NCBI GenBank assembly: GCA_025360015.1
Contig: JANYCZ010000061.1
Coordinates: forward strand, 1 to 64,000
Direction of reading: 5' to 3'
Length of the DNA: 64,000 bases
Source of the DNA: Verrucomicrobiota bacterium
Lineage (GTDB): Bacteria > Verrucomicrobiota > Verrucomicrobiia > Verrucomicrobiales > Verrucomicrobiaceae
Shown one piece after another: positions 8,267-17,696 of this stretch; the stretch's first letter is position 1; every line of letters begins with the position of its first letter. The notes beneath the pieces were generated by a model, which searched no databases, was not told the DNA's origin, and saw only the letters and a program-made list of their open reading frames with translations. The position numbers and the translations under genes were made by a program.

Positions 8267-9753
8267 TGAATGACCTGTGGGACCATATGCCATGCGGCAT
8301 GGTGAGTTTTGCCGGGGACGGTGTGATCCTCAGGGTGAATGACACGCTGCTGGCCATGACGGGCCACGAGCGCGCCGCAATAACAGGGCAGCCCTTTCAC
8401 GTGCTGCTCTCCAAAGGCGGCCGCATCTTTTATCACACGCATCTTTTTCCGCTGCTGCAGATGCGTGGAGAGGTGGAGGAGATCTACCTCTCCATCCTCA
8501 CTCAGAGCGGCGCTGAGATCCCCATGCTCATGAATGCGCGCTCCCGCGTCACAGACAGCGGCGCCACCATGCATGACGCCATTTTCGTGCGCGTGAGGCA
8601 GCGCGCCCAGTTTGAAACCGCACTGCTCAATGAGCGGAAGAAAGCCCAGCAGGCCAACAAGGCGAAGGACGACTTTCTGGCCACCCTCAGTCACGAGCTG
8701 CGCACTCCGCTGAACCCCATGCTGATGCTTTCGACGGAGATGGAGCTGGATCTGACCCTGCCTCTGGCGGTGCGACAGCAGGCCGGAGTGATTCGCAGCA
8801 ATGCGGAGCTGGAAGCGCGGCTCATTGACGATTTGCTCGACCACACCCGCATCACCCGTGGGAAGATTCATCTCGTGGAGTCCATCCTGAACCTGCATGA
8901 ACTGCTCACGCTCACGGAAGACATCACTCGCATCGACAGCCGGACGAAGCGCATCGAGCTCCATTTCCTCAAGGAGGCGACAGAGCACCACATGCAGGGC
9001 GACTCAGCACGTCTGCAGCAAGTCTTTTGGAACCTCGTCAAGAACGCCATCAAGTTCACACCCGAGGAGGGTGCCGTGCATGTCCGGACCCATAACAGCG
9101 TGGAGGGCAAGGTCTCGATCACCGTCACAGACACCGGCATGGGGATCCACGCAGACACTCTGCCTCATATCTTTGAGGCATTTGAGCAGGGCAGCATCTC
9201 CAAACAGCAGTTCGGCGGCCTGGGTCTGGGCCTCGCCATCACCAAGTCCATTGTGGAGCTGCACCAGGGCTCGATTCGCGCTGAAAGCCCCGGCCTGGGC
9301 CAGGGGGCCAGCTTCACCGTCGAGTTCAACATTTGCCCGCGCCCGTTCCAGGACGCAGCGCCTGTACAGGCAGCGCATGACAGCGGCTCCCTCTCCCTGC
9401 TGCTGGTGGAAGATCACGAGTCCACCCGTGAGGTTCTCGCCCGCATTCTCCGGCGGTGCGGCCATGAAGTACACGCCGCCGCCACCGGCGCCGAGGCCCT
9501 TCTCCTGGCACAGACCGTGGAGCACCTTGATGCCGTCATCAGTGACATCGGCCTGCCAGACCAGAGCGGCCTGGACCTCATGCGAGAGCTAAAGGTGAGG
9601 CGTCCCAGTCTGCCCGGCATCGCCCTGAGCGGTTACGGCATGGAGCAGGATCTTAAAGACGCACGGTCTGCCGGGTTCTCCGGCCACCTCGTGAAACCGG
9701 TTTCGCTGGACCAGCTCCGCTCCCTCCTTGCCCAGCTGACTGCGGCCAGTTAG
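8266..9753 (+). CDS. Hybrid sensor kinase: PAS, HisKA, HATPase, receiver
   Basis: A 495-residue cytoplasmic hybrid kinase with no membrane segment. Residues ~5-110 form a PAS domain like that of RsbP (MPCGMVSFAGDGVILRVND). The H box is SHELRTPLNP (His143), N box NLVKNAIKF, G boxes DTGMGIH and GGLGLGLAI, and the C-terminal receiver has phosphoacceptor Asp in VISDIGLPDQSG (about Asp427). Translationally coupled to the RsbQ-like hydrolase, it replaces the phosphatase output of RsbP by phosphorelay output. The downstream response regulator or phosphotransfer protein is not in the window. Confidence 0.9.
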   Translation: MNDLWDHMPCGMVSFAGDGVILRVNDTLLAMTGHERAAITGQPFHVLLSKGGRIFYHTHLFPLLQMRGEVEEIYLSILTQSGAEIPMLMNARSRVTDSGATMHDAIFVRVRQRAQFETALLNERKKAQQANKAKDDFLATLSHELRTPLNPMLMLSTEMELDLTLPLAVRQQAGVIRSNAELEARLIDDLLDHTRITRGKIHLVESILNLHELLTLTEDITRIDSRTKRIELHFLKEATEHHMQGDSARLQQVFWNLVKNAIKFTPEEGAVHVRTHNSVEGKVSITVTDTGMGIHADTLPHIFEAFEQGSISKQQFGGLGLGLAITKSIVELHQGSIRAESPGLGQGASFTVEFNICPRPFQDAAPVQAAHDSGSLSLLLVEDHESTREVLARILRRCGHEVHAAATGAEALLLAQTVEHLDAVISDIGLPDQSGLDLMRELKVRRPSLPGIALSGYGMEQDLKDARSAGFSGHLVKPVSLDQLRSLLAQLTAAS

Positions 9754-9909
9754 GAGTGCTCCATCCTTCTCTCACCTTGTTGATCCTGTTCCGCCGCCTT
9801 CCGGCGTATTCGGGCGGGTGCATGACTTCAAATTCCATGGAGTGGGAATCGACCGCGCTCCCTCGCATGCCCGGCTCTGCCGCAGAGGAGCGGAGAATAA
9901 ATTCGGCCT

Positions 9910-9993
9910 CATGGGTGACCCCTTTAAACCACGAGATACCAGCTCCAAGCATTAATCACTTGCACTCTCAAATTCGGACCCAGTCCTGTTCTC
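9910..9993 (+). promoter_or_regulatory. Conserved effector-type leader, copy 3
   Basis: AAACCACGAGATACCA (9926-9941), TTGCACTCTCAAATTCGGACC (9960-9980) and CAGTCCTGTTCTC precede ATG 9994. This copy drives the most intact member of the RSLYFTPR family. Conservation also extends upstream (TCTGCCGCAGAG at ~9873). Confidence 0.55.
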
Positions 9994-10593
9994 ATGAAAC
10001 CACCGGACTATTCCCGCGGCCTCTACTTTACACCCCGCACGCCCTGGGGGCGACGCCCGCAGAACCGCCCCGGCCAGAACCCGAACTACCTGCGGGCGTC
10101 TGAGGATGCGCCCTTGCAGCCGGGCCAGAAGCGTCCCAATTTTCTGCAGCGGGCCGGGAGCGGGATTGCCAATGGGGTCACCGGGATTGCCTCCGGGGCC
10201 AAGGCGCTGGGCCGTGCAATCGGCAACGTCCACTCGTTCAGCGGCCTGGAAGTGGAAAAAATTCCAGAGGAGAAACCCTCGTTCGGCGTGGTAGCAGGCA
10301 TGAGAGTGGGGAATGGCCCATCATCCACGGGTGAAGATACCCGAGGCGAAGATCGCGACTGGACACTTGAGCGCAGGCATATGGGCGAGCCGAGTGAACA
10401 GGAGACTCTGCAGAAAACTGCCGACGCGAAGCGCAAACGACGCGAGGAGTATGAGAACCAGCAGCGCAACTCACAGAAAGAGACTGATCATTATGTCAAC
10501 ACAGCGATGTCAACGGTCGATGACACTGCTGCGTATTTCAAGCTGCCCCAGGGTCAGTCCAAGCCCCAAGGACAGGCCAGGCCGGCGCGCTGA
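9994..10593 (+). CDS. RSLYFTPR-family putative secreted effector, intact
   Basis: A 199-residue protein starting MKPPDYSRGLYFTPRTPWG and continuing RPGQNPNYLRASED, the family signature. A small Gly/Ala-rich segment (GIANGVTGIASGAKALGRAIG, residues ~50-70) could insert in or cross a membrane. The C-terminal half is charged and helical (ETLQKTADAKRKRREEYENQQ). No Sec signal peptide and no recognised enzyme motif. The conserved leader and the TPR gene 111 bp downstream mirror the arrangement at 593, 11849 and 17550. Effector status is inferred from the shared leader and RSLY(F/L)TPR motif with the toxin-like genes of the middle region. Confidence 0.6.
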   Translation: MKPPDYSRGLYFTPRTPWGRRPQNRPGQNPNYLRASEDAPLQPGQKRPNFLQRAGSGIANGVTGIASGAKALGRAIGNVHSFSGLEVEKIPEEKPSFGVVAGMRVGNGPSSTGEDTRGEDRDWTLERRHMGEPSEQETLQKTADAKRKRREEYENQQRNSQKETDHYVNTAMSTVDDTAAYFKLPQGQSKPQGQARPAR

Positions 10594-10704
10594 GCCTTCC
10601 TGCATGCATGGTTGTCCTTTAACATCAACGACACTGCTTTAAAGATTGCCAGCCGGTTCGTGGCCTCCTTTAATCCGGGCACCTCAGCACCCCCACGCAC
10701 CCCC

Positions 10705-11718
10705 ATGAAGCCGCTCCTCGCCCTCGTTTCCGCCGCTCATGTGCTCATGGCCACCCTCTCTTCCTGCGCGCCGAGTGCAGTTCCCGGCACCCGCCCGCGG
10801 TCAGGTGCTGCGGCACCAGTGCCGGGCAAGCCCACCCAGGAGGAGCGGTTCGCGCGGGCGCGGGTCAAGGAATACGACCAGGAGTTTGGGGCGGAGGATG
10901 AGATAACCCTGCGCGCCCGGAAGATTCTGGCGCGGACCCTCTATGATCACTACAAGTATGCTGAAGCAGAATCTCAACTGCGCGAACTGCTGCCCCTCAT
11001 GCAAAAGGTTTTAGGCGCGGAACATCGCGAAACTCTGGTTTGCCAGTATTACCTGACATCGACCCTGGCCGAGCGGGGAAAAAATGCCGAGGCGGTCATG
11101 CAACTGCGCAGTTCGATCCCCGTCAGAACCCGGGTGCTCGGCCCGGATGACGCGGACACGCTGTGGTCCCGTTGCAGTCTGGCGAGCAGCCTGTGCCGGC
11201 TGGACAAACTGCCGGAGTGCGAAACGGAGTGCCGCGCGCTGCTGCCCCGCGCCGAACGCGTGCTCGGGCCTGGGCATGAACTGACGCTGACGACCGGGAT
11301 GATACTGGCGGAGACACTGGCTGCGGAGCACCGGAGTGCCGAAGCTGAGGCGCTGATGCGCGCGCTGCTGCCGAAGGTCACACGGCACTATGGCAGGCAG
11401 CACCGCCTGACCCTGAACACCCGGCGCGAGATCGTCGGCACACTGAGAGCGCAGGGCAAACACGCCGAGGCTGAACAGGAGTGCCGCCAGGTGCTGGCGA
11501 GCTATGAGCGCACGCTCGGTGCCGAGGATCCAGCCACCCTGCGCGCCTGCAACACCCTGGCGCTTTGCCTGACGGACCAAGGGAAGAACCCCGAGGCCCT
11601 GACGTACGCCCAGCGCGCCCTGGCAGGCCGGCTCAAGATCCTGGGCAAGGACCACCCGGACACCCAGATCTCGCAGCGCCTGGTCAGCAAACTGACGAAG
11701 GCAGAAACCAGGGCGTGA
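10705..11718 (+). CDS. TPR lipoprotein
   Basis: Start at ATG 10705 gives a lipoprotein signal (MKPLLALVSAAHVLMATLSSC; lipobox LSSC), unlike the Sec-type signals of its paralogs. About six TPR units follow (FGAEDEITL, LGAEHRETL, LGPDDADTL, LGPGHELTL, LGAEDPATL) and the LVSKLTKAETRA tail. A membrane-anchored protein-binding scaffold is the likely role. It is 111 bp behind the intact RSLYFTPR-family gene and probably co-transcribed, making this the best-preserved effector-TPR pair. Confidence 0.82.
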   Translation: MKPLLALVSAAHVLMATLSSCAPSAVPGTRPRSGAAAPVPGKPTQEERFARARVKEYDQEFGAEDEITLRARKILARTLYDHYKYAEAESQLRELLPLMQKVLGAEHRETLVCQYYLTSTLAERGKNAEAVMQLRSSIPVRTRVLGPDDADTLWSRCSLASSLCRLDKLPECETECRALLPRAERVLGPGHELTLTTGMILAETLAAEHRSAEAEALMRALLPKVTRHYGRQHRLTLNTRREIVGTLRAQGKHAEAEQECRQVLASYERTLGAEDPATLRACNTLALCLTDQGKNPEALTYAQRALAGRLKILGKDHPDTQISQRLVSKLTKAETRA

Positions 11719-11782
11719 GCGGGCACAGCGGCAGACTTGACGGTGCTCCAGCCCGCGTCTGCCGCAGAGGGTGAATTCAGCT

Positions 11783-11990
11783 TCGTTGACGAAGTCTTAA
11801 AACCACGAAATACCATCTTTTGGCATAAACGACTAGCACTCTCAAATTCCCCGGCCAAAACCCCAACTACCTGCGGGCGTCTGAGGACAAGCCGCTCGAT
11901 CCTTCCGACAAGGTCATGCAGGGCTTCGGCGGGCAGATGGCCGATAACTGCTGCCGTCACCTCAAGTGCCGCAATTTTCGGGCAAGTACA
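11783..11990 (+). pseudogene. Leader plus internally deleted RSLYFTPR-family remnant
   Basis: The leader is present (TTGACGAAG 11786, AAAACCACGAAATACCAT ~11799-11816, GCACTCTCAAATTC ~11836-11849) but jumps directly into the coding part CCCGGCCAAAACCCCAACTACC, equivalent to PGQNPNYLRASEDKPLDPSDK. The start codon and first ~28 codons are deleted. The next bases still match 593-859 (KVMQGFGGQMADN). The TPR gene at 12206 follows. Beyond 11990 to 12205 no feature is seen. Confidence 0.6.
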
Positions 11991-12205
11991 ATTGGCGGCC
12001 TCCTGAAACCCTGAAACCAACCATTCAAGCGCCTCGATTTTCACGCTAGCACTTCTGGCGGTGTCTTCCGCCAGGCGATTGAAACATCAATCATGCACGC
12101 AGTCAGCCCCTCACGGTTCACCTGCCTTCCCAGAGAAGTATCTTTTTTAAGCTTGCCGCCCTGTTCGCTCCTTCCTTTACTTCGTGGGCCTGCCCCTTCC
12201 CCACC

Positions 12206-14866
12206 ATGAAGCCTCTGCTCACCTGCCTCCTGCTGCTTTTCACCCTCGGTTCAGGCGGAGTTCATGCGGAGGATGACACCAGCCAGAAAGCCTACGATGC
12301 CGCCATGGCACTGCGCAAGGCGGGCAAATACGCAGAGGCGGAGAAGGCGGCGCTGGCGCTGGTGGCGGCGCGCACGAAGGCTCTCGGTGCCGAGAACAAA
12401 GAGACTCTGCGCGCGCGGCTGCTGCTGACCAAGATCCTCCGCAGCAAACAACAATACGCCGAGGCCGAGCCCCTGCTGCGCGAACTCCTGCCTCTGATGG
12501 CGAAGTCTCTGGGCGCGGAGGATCGGGACACTCTGGTCTGCCAGTCAGACCTCATCAGCACCACCTCCGCGCTGGGCCAAAACCCTGAGGCCGAGAAGGA
12601 GTACGGAGCCCTCATCGCCACGGACACCCGCGTGCTGGGGGCGGAGGACCGGGAGACGCTGCGCACGCGCCTGAACTTCATCTTCGAGCTGACAGACCAC
12701 AAGAAGCTGGAGGAGGCTGAAACGGAAATGCGTCAGCTGCTGCCCATCTGCACGCGCACCCTCGGCCCGGAGGATGAACTGACTCTGTACACACGCAACC
12801 AGTTCGCCAGCATTCTCGGCATGGCCGGAAAAGAAAGCGAGGCCGAAAAGGAATACCGCGAGCTGCTGCCCTTGTCAGCCCACGCTCTCGGCGCGGAGAA
12901 TCGGGATACACTGCGCACACGCCTGAGCTTAATCAGGCTCCTCATCCACCTCGAAAAGATCGCTGAAGCCGAAGCGGAAAGCCGCCAAACGCTGCCATTG
13001 GCCACCCGCGTGTTTGGCCCTGAAAGCGAGGAAGTTTTGGCGATGCGCCTGAATTTGGCGGACGTGCTGAACCAGCAGGGAAAGGGAGAGGAGGCCGTCC
13101 GTGAATATGAACAACTGCTTCCCGATCTCCAGCGCGTGCGCGGCCCGGAGGACGCCCTCACACTCTCCAGCCAGAGCGACTTCCTCTATGCCTTGTCCGG
13201 TCTCGGGCGTGATGCGGACTTGGTGAAGGAGACGCGCCGGCTGCTGCCCACGCTTTCACGCAAGAGCGGGCCGGAGAACGAAAGCATCCTGAGACTGCGC
13301 GTGAATCTGGTGCTGGCGCTTCTCGATTTGCACCAGCTCGAAGAGGCCGAAAAGGAGTGCCTCGAAGTGCTGCCCCTGTGCACCAAAGCCCTCGGCCCCG
13401 AGGCCAAGCTGACGCTGGACACACGCCTGCGCCTGGCTGACATCTGGTTCGCCGCAGGCAAGGCGGACAAGGCGGAGGCGGAGTACCGCGAGGTGCTGCC
13501 GGCCTATACGGGCGCGCTTGGCACGCAGAGCACGAAGGCTCTGGACGCACGCATGAATTTTGCACGCTTGCTGAATACCGCAGGAAAGCTGGACGCGGCC
13601 GCCAGCGAATACCGCCAGGTGCTGGCCGACCTCAAGCAGTTGCGCGAGCCGCAGCCAGACCTCACGCGCGAGGCGCACCGGCTCTTCGCCTACGTGCTGC
13701 ACGCCCAGGGCCACCAGGCCGAGGCCGAGCAGGAAGTGCGCGCCGCACTCCCAGCCGGCACAGCACCCGCCGCCAGCGAGCCCCGCACCAGCCTGCAGGC
13801 CCGGGTCCTGCTCGGCAGGATCCTCAACTACCGGGGCAAAGAGCCGGAGGCAGAGAAAGGGCTGCGCGCGCTGCTGCCGGTGCTGGCAGAGGTCTTTGGC
13901 AAGGAGGATCGCGAAACACTGCGCTGCCAGTCGGACCTCGCCGATACCTTGTCCTATCAGGGGAAACACGCGGAGGCGGAGGCGCTGTGCCGCAGCCTGA
14001 TCCCCGTGGAGACACGCGTGCTCGGCCCCGAGGATGCGGAGACTCTGAAGGCACGCGCGCGGTTTGCCAGGACCTTGTTTGAGCAGGACAAACTCGCCGA
14101 TGCCGAAACCGAGTACCGCGAGGTGCTGGCCGTCCGCGAGCGGGTGCTCGGCGAGGAGAAACGCCTCACCGTGGAGACGCGGGACGAGCTGGCGATGGTG
14201 CTGTTCTCCGCAGGCAAGTATGCCGAGACGGAGGAGGAGCAGCGCGCGGTGGTGAAAGGATTTACCCAGGTGCTGGGGGCCGAGGATCGTAAAACTCTCA
14301 TGGCAAGGTACCTTCTGGCCAAGGTGATCCGCAAGCGCTCCCGCAAGGCGGAGGCGGAAAAGATGCTGCGCGAGCTGCTGCCCGTGATGACGAAGGTCTG
14401 CGGTGCGGAGAAGCGTGAAACCCTCATGTGCCGTGCGGACCTCGCTTATGCGCTGTCTTTGCAGCATAAAAATGTGGATGCCGAAGAGGAGTACCGCAGC
14501 CTGATCTCCATCGAGACACGGGCGCTCGGCCCGAAGGACAAGGAGACTTTGGACGCACGCATGGAGCTTGCGGGAGTGCTGGCCGAGATGGGAAAATGGA
14601 CGGAAGCCGAGAAGGAATACCGCCAGCTGCTGCCGCTGCAGGAGCAGGTGCTGGGTGCGGAGGATCCGGAAATCCTGCGCGCCTGCTATGCGGAGGCGCA
14701 ATGCCTGGGACACCAGGGCCATTCCCAGGAGGCTCTGACCTACGCACAGCGCTGCCTGGCCGGGCGGCTGAAGGTGTATGGCGCAGCCCATCCCAGCACC
14801 CAGGAAGCGCAGAGTCTGGTCAGTTACATCAAGGGTAAATCCAGATACTGGCAGCCGCCGCAATGA
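12206..14866 (+). CDS. Long exported TPR protein (about 20 repeats)
   Basis: An 886-residue protein, more than twice the size of its paralogs. The signal peptide is MKPLLTCLLLLFTLGSGGVHA. Repeats of ~42 residues fill the mature part, each with an LGAEDRETL-like turn (LGAENKETL, LGPEDELTL, FGPESEEVL, FGKEDRETL, LGPKDKETL and others). Internal similarity suggests growth by repeat duplication. An extended alpha-solenoid in the periplasm is expected. It follows a deleted effector-type remnant. The antisense strand also has long open frames, a by-product of the repeat codon pattern. Confidence 0.88.
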   Translation: MKPLLTCLLLLFTLGSGGVHAEDDTSQKAYDAAMALRKAGKYAEAEKAALALVAARTKALGAENKETLRARLLLTKILRSKQQYAEAEPLLRELLPLMAKSLGAEDRDTLVCQSDLISTTSALGQNPEAEKEYGALIATDTRVLGAEDRETLRTRLNFIFELTDHKKLEEAETEMRQLLPICTRTLGPEDELTLYTRNQFASILGMAGKESEAEKEYRELLPLSAHALGAENRDTLRTRLSLIRLLIHLEKIAEAEAESRQTLPLATRVFGPESEEVLAMRLNLADVLNQQGKGEEAVREYEQLLPDLQRVRGPEDALTLSSQSDFLYALSGLGRDADLVKETRRLLPTLSRKSGPENESILRLRVNLVLALLDLHQLEEAEKECLEVLPLCTKALGPEAKLTLDTRLRLADIWFAAGKADKAEAEYREVLPAYTGALGTQSTKALDARMNFARLLNTAGKLDAAASEYRQVLADLKQLREPQPDLTREAHRLFAYVLHAQGHQAEAEQEVRAALPAGTAPAASEPRTSLQARVLLGRILNYRGKEPEAEKGLRALLPVLAEVFGKEDRETLRCQSDLADTLSYQGKHAEAEALCRSLIPVETRVLGPEDAETLKARARFARTLFEQDKLADAETEYREVLAVRERVLGEEKRLTVETRDELAMVLFSAGKYAETEEEQRAVVKGFTQVLGAEDRKTLMARYLLAKVIRKRSRKAEAEKMLRELLPVMTKVCGAEKRETLMCRADLAYALSLQHKNVDAEEEYRSLISIETRALGPKDKETLDARMELAGVLAEMGKWTEAEKEYRQLLPLQEQVLGAEDPEILRACYAEAQCLGHQGHSQEALTYAQRCLAGRLKVYGAAHPSTQEAQSLVSYIKGKSRYWQPPQ

Positions 14867-14956
14867 CCTGCTGAAGATCGGGCTGTTTCGCCGATGTCAC
14901 TCCGGGTGCATTCCACTTCAAACCAAAGCGCCCCTGGAAAAACAATAACCTGGCAG

Positions 14957-15240
14957 AGCATAAACTACCACATGAGAGCACCTAAAAAATGGCACTCTCA
15001 AATTCGGACCCAGTCCTGTTCTCAGGAACCCACCGGACTATTTTCCGCAGCCTGTACTTTACACCCCGCACGCCTGGGGCAGACGCCCGCAGAAACGGTC
15101 GCAGGAGTGCCGGGAAATCGTGCGCAAGCGGTGCCTGGCCCACAGGCTATCTGGATACGACCCAAGGAAGCACATGGGACCACTGCCAACGTCCTTGCCT
15201 CCCCCTGCACAGGATTGAGGTCTTTGCGCATGGTGCGTGA
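14957..15240 (+). pseudogene. Leader and RSLYFTPR-family remnant with lost start codon
   Basis: ACTACCACATGAG and GGCACTCTCAAATTCGGACCC then GTCCTGTTCTC are conserved, but the family ATG has become AGG (15032-15034). IFRSLYFTPRTP is still readable before a 1-bp deletion shifts the rest (GADARRNGR instead of WGRRPQ). The frame ends at 15238-15240. No TPR gene follows. The rest of the 14867-15620 gap holds nothing else recognised except a short basic frame at 15258. Confidence 0.6.
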
Positions 15241-15257
15241 TGTGGTCTTCTATTGCC

Positions 15258-15380
15258 ATGTCCCAGAGCCGCACCGCCAAGAAGAAAGCCACCCGCAAGG
15301 CGAAGGATAAGGCCGCAGAAAGCGGTGTCGCTGCCGCCCATAAGGTCTTCGCCCAGGTGTTGGACAAGGCGGCCCCCTAG
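15258..15380 (+). CDS. Possible 40-residue Lys/Ala-rich peptide
   Basis: ATG at 15258 opens MSQSRTAKKKATRKAKDKAAE...FAQVLDKAAP. The composition resembles histone-H1-like basic peptides or the basic C-terminus of an effector. No clear ribosome-binding site and no homolog recognised. It may be the decayed 3' end of the preceding remnant. Confidence 0.2.
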   Translation: MSQSRTAKKKATRKAKDKAAESGVAAAHKVFAQVLDKAAP

Positions 15381-15620
15381 AGGTGATGGCGCAGATTGAA
15401 GAAGATTTTGGGGGGGGAGAAGAAACTGGCTTCACCGGATGATGGGAGCACCCGGCGGCAGATGCTCTGCTCGACATCGGATTTTATATCGTCACCGCCA
15501 AGGCGCCACGCCGCGGGGATGATAGTCGGCAGCAAGCTGCCGCGTGAGTTAGAGACCGCCGCTGTCTGGCAGGCCCATATCCCTCATGACGAAGTCAATT
15601 CCGCCTGAGCACATGACCTC

Positions 15621-16772
15621 TCAAACTTTGCCATCCGTCAGCAGCGCGTGCCGGGGCAGGTCAATGGTGAAGATGCATCCTGCGGACGATTTGTTTTTCA
15701 CGCTTAAAATCCCACCATTAGCCGTCACACTTCGCTGGCAGATGGAGAGCCCCAGCCCCAGGCCGCTTTTGTCTGCCCCGCCTTGGGTGAATGGCTGGAA
15801 CATCTTCTCTGCCTCTCCAGCTGGCAGTCCGTCTCCGTGATCCTCCACCTCAATCAGAATGCGGTCCGCCACGGCGTAGGCACTCAAAACGACCTCGGTG
15901 CCCGGGTGGGTGAATTTAAAGGCGTTCTGCAGCAGATTCCCCACCGCTGAAAGCAGCAGATCCCGGTCGGCATCCACCGCCAGATGCGGGTCCACCCCAG
16001 GCACGACGAGAACGCATTTCTTCACCTGCGCCTCCAGCGCCGCAGAGAGTTTCAGTTCCTGGATGAAATCAGCGAGGGCAAAGAGACCATGGTGCGGCGG
16101 CAGGCCGGCCGTCATGCGCACCTCCGTGAGCGAGCGGTCGATCAGGGCGCGCATGCCCACCAGGGCACGGTCCAGCACGGCACCCGTGGCTCCGCTGAGC
16201 CCGAGATCGCCATCCTTGATGACATAGAGCGCCAGTGTCACCGTGTTGAGGTAATTACGCAGCTCATGGGCGAAGCACCCGATCTGCACGTTGAGCGCCT
16301 GGACCTGCTTCTCTGCGACAACAAAATCCCGCTGATAATTGAATTCCGTCACCGCCATGGCGATCGCATCGTCCAGGCAGCGGTTCAGCGTGCGAAATTC
16401 CTCCACCTGCACAGGCTCGCTGGTCTCAAAGGCCAGGTTTGTGATGGCCTGGCAGAGATCCCCGTAATCGTGCACCACCTGCTCCACCGTGAAGCCACGC
16501 CGCATCAGTTCCGCCCCATGCTGCGCTGCACGGTCCCCCAGCTCGGAATGGGCGTGCTTGCCGTCTTCCCTGAGCAGGCTGGACACCTGGCGGCTTTCCA
16601 GAAGGGGGGCGGTCTGCTCCACCATTAAAGTCTTGATAAGCTGATCAAGGAACAAGGGGATCCCGTGGTCCAATTCACCTGCCGTGACTGCAGGTGAATC
16701 ACGCTTGGCCACACTTTGCCGGCATCGGTCGATAAGCTCCACTCGGTGGAGGGCTAGGAATTCGTGGAGCAT
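15621..16772 (-). CDS. Sensor histidine kinase with RsbRD_N-type input
   Basis: A 383-residue soluble kinase. Residues ~1-150 resemble the RsbRD_N domain (IDRCRQSVAKR...AAQHGAELMRRGFTVEQVVHDYGDLC). The H box is CFAHELRNYLNTV, the N box VGNLLQNAFKF, and G boxes DHGDGLP and GLGLGLSI. No receiver domain is attached and no response regulator gene is adjacent. It is paralogous to the kinase at 39431-40624 (H box VHELRNYLQSV). Given the RsbQ-type pair upstream, a role in stress or state sensing is plausible but inferred. Confidence 0.85.
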   Translation of the reverse strand: MLHEFLALHRVELIDRCRQSVAKRDSPAVTAGELDHGIPLFLDQLIKTLMVEQTAPLLESRQVSSLLREDGKHAHSELGDRAAQHGAELMRRGFTVEQVVHDYGDLCQAITNLAFETSEPVQVEEFRTLNRCLDDAIAMAVTEFNYQRDFVVAEKQVQALNVQIGCFAHELRNYLNTVTLALYVIKDGDLGLSGATGAVLDRALVGMRALIDRSLTEVRMTAGLPPHHGLFALADFIQELKLSAALEAQVKKCVLVVPGVDPHLAVDADRDLLLSAVGNLLQNAFKFTHPGTEVVLSAYAVADRILIEVEDHGDGLPAGEAEKMFQPFTQGGADKSGLGLGLSICQRSVTANGGILSVKNKSSAGCIFTIDLPRHALLTDGKV

Positions 16773-16876
16773 GAATCAGGGGAAGTGGGTTGCAGCGCGG
16801 GTGCCAGGACGTCATGGGACAGAGCTCGCATGCATCCCTGCAAGACACTCACGCATGCTGAATCTGGCGCTCATTA

Positions 16877-17341
16877 CTAGGCTCGCCGAGCCGCTGCCTC
16901 TATGGGGTCTTTACCCCATCCAATGCTCCAGGCTTGGGACCCGCACGATAAAGCCAATCCATCACCTGCCTCTCCGTGTACTAAATGCCAGGCATTTAGT
17001 ACGCTTGTCCATCCCTGCACTAAATGCCTGGCATTTAGTACGCGAGTATGCATCACGCCGGGCACCTTGCTTCCTACCGATGCAGAGCTTCCGGAGCCTT
17101 TATTTTTATCTCCATGCCCTCCGCAGGGCCCTGGCGGGAATGGCTGAGCAGCCGGCGCAGGCTCATGCAACTCCTGGGCGTGGTAGAAGCGCTCCAGCCG
17201 CTGCAGCAGCGGCCCGGGCAGAGGCTGCCGCCATCCAGGAAAGGAGATGAGGCACATGCCGAGGCCGAGGAGCATGAAGGCCTTCGCCGCGAGACTGCGC
17301 AGGCGCATGAGCTTGTCCATGAGCCAGAGATCGCGCTGCAC
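16877..17341 (-). CDS. Small duplicated membrane/secreted protein, copy 1
   Basis: Starts MQRDLWLMDKLMRLRSL and has one hydrophobic segment (AKAFMLLGLGMCLISFPGW), then a PLPGPLLQRLERFYHAQELH block. Nearly the same ~55 residues are encoded at 21172-21348, and a fragment lies at ~19690-19765. After ~residue 80 the frame runs through the palindromes at 16978-17039 and probably is not authentic protein. Function unknown; all copies lie antisense to and between TPR genes. Confidence 0.4.
   Translation of the reverse strand: MQRDLWLMDKLMRLRSLAAKAFMLLGLGMCLISFPGWRQPLPGPLLQRLERFYHAQELHEPAPAAQPFPPGPCGGHGDKNKGSGSSASVGSKVPGVMHTRVLNARHLVQGWTSVLNAWHLVHGEAGDGLALSCGSQAWSIGWGKDPIEAAARRA
16978..17039. repeat. 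Two near-identical palindromes
   Basis: GTACTAAATGCC-A-GGCATTTAGTAC (16978-17002) and ACTAAATGCC-T-GGCATTTAGT (17019-17039) are almost perfect inverted repeats, centres 39 bp apart and opposite in central base. They look like paired operator sites or a small mobile hairpin. They sit downstream of the small protein's conserved region and ~200 bp from the start of the kinase gene at 16772. Confidence 0.75.
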
Positions 17342-17469
17342 GCCGGACCGGTGTGATGCCGCCCACCGCCCATCCCTGCGTCATCTCCCCCGTCCGGTTT
17401 CCGTGTGTTCAGTGTATTCCGTGGTCACCTTTTCCGGTTTCTGCAAAAATGCTTCGCCAGCAAAAATCA

Positions 17470-17546
17470 GGGACCCTAAAACCATAAAATACCACATCCG
17501 ATCATAATGGGCTTACATTCTTTAATTCAGGCCCAATCCTCTTCTC
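17470..17546 (+). promoter_or_regulatory. Conserved effector-type leader, copy 6
   Basis: AAAACCATAAAATACCACA (17478-17496), TTACATTCTTTAATTCAGGCCC (~17513-17534) and ATCCTCTTCTC match the other leaders with more substitutions. The expected ATG at 17547 is AAG. Confidence 0.45.
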
Positions 17547-17696
17547 AAGATCCCCTCGAAACACTCCCGCAGCCTGTACTTCACCCCCCGCAGTCCCTGG
17601 GGCAGACTCCCGCAGAACCGCTCCGGCCAGAACTACCTGCGCGCGTCTGAAGACCAGAAGACCGGCCTTGAGCAGGGCCCCGTCGGACAGGAGGCC

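Noticed and set aside
13256-14863. Long antisense open frame (about 535 codons) opposite the long TPR gene, and similar antisense frames over the other TPR and Sel1 genes
   Set aside because: They mirror the repeat codon pattern of the sense gene, lack start signals and signal peptides, and encode low-complexity Arg/Leu/Gln-rich sequence.
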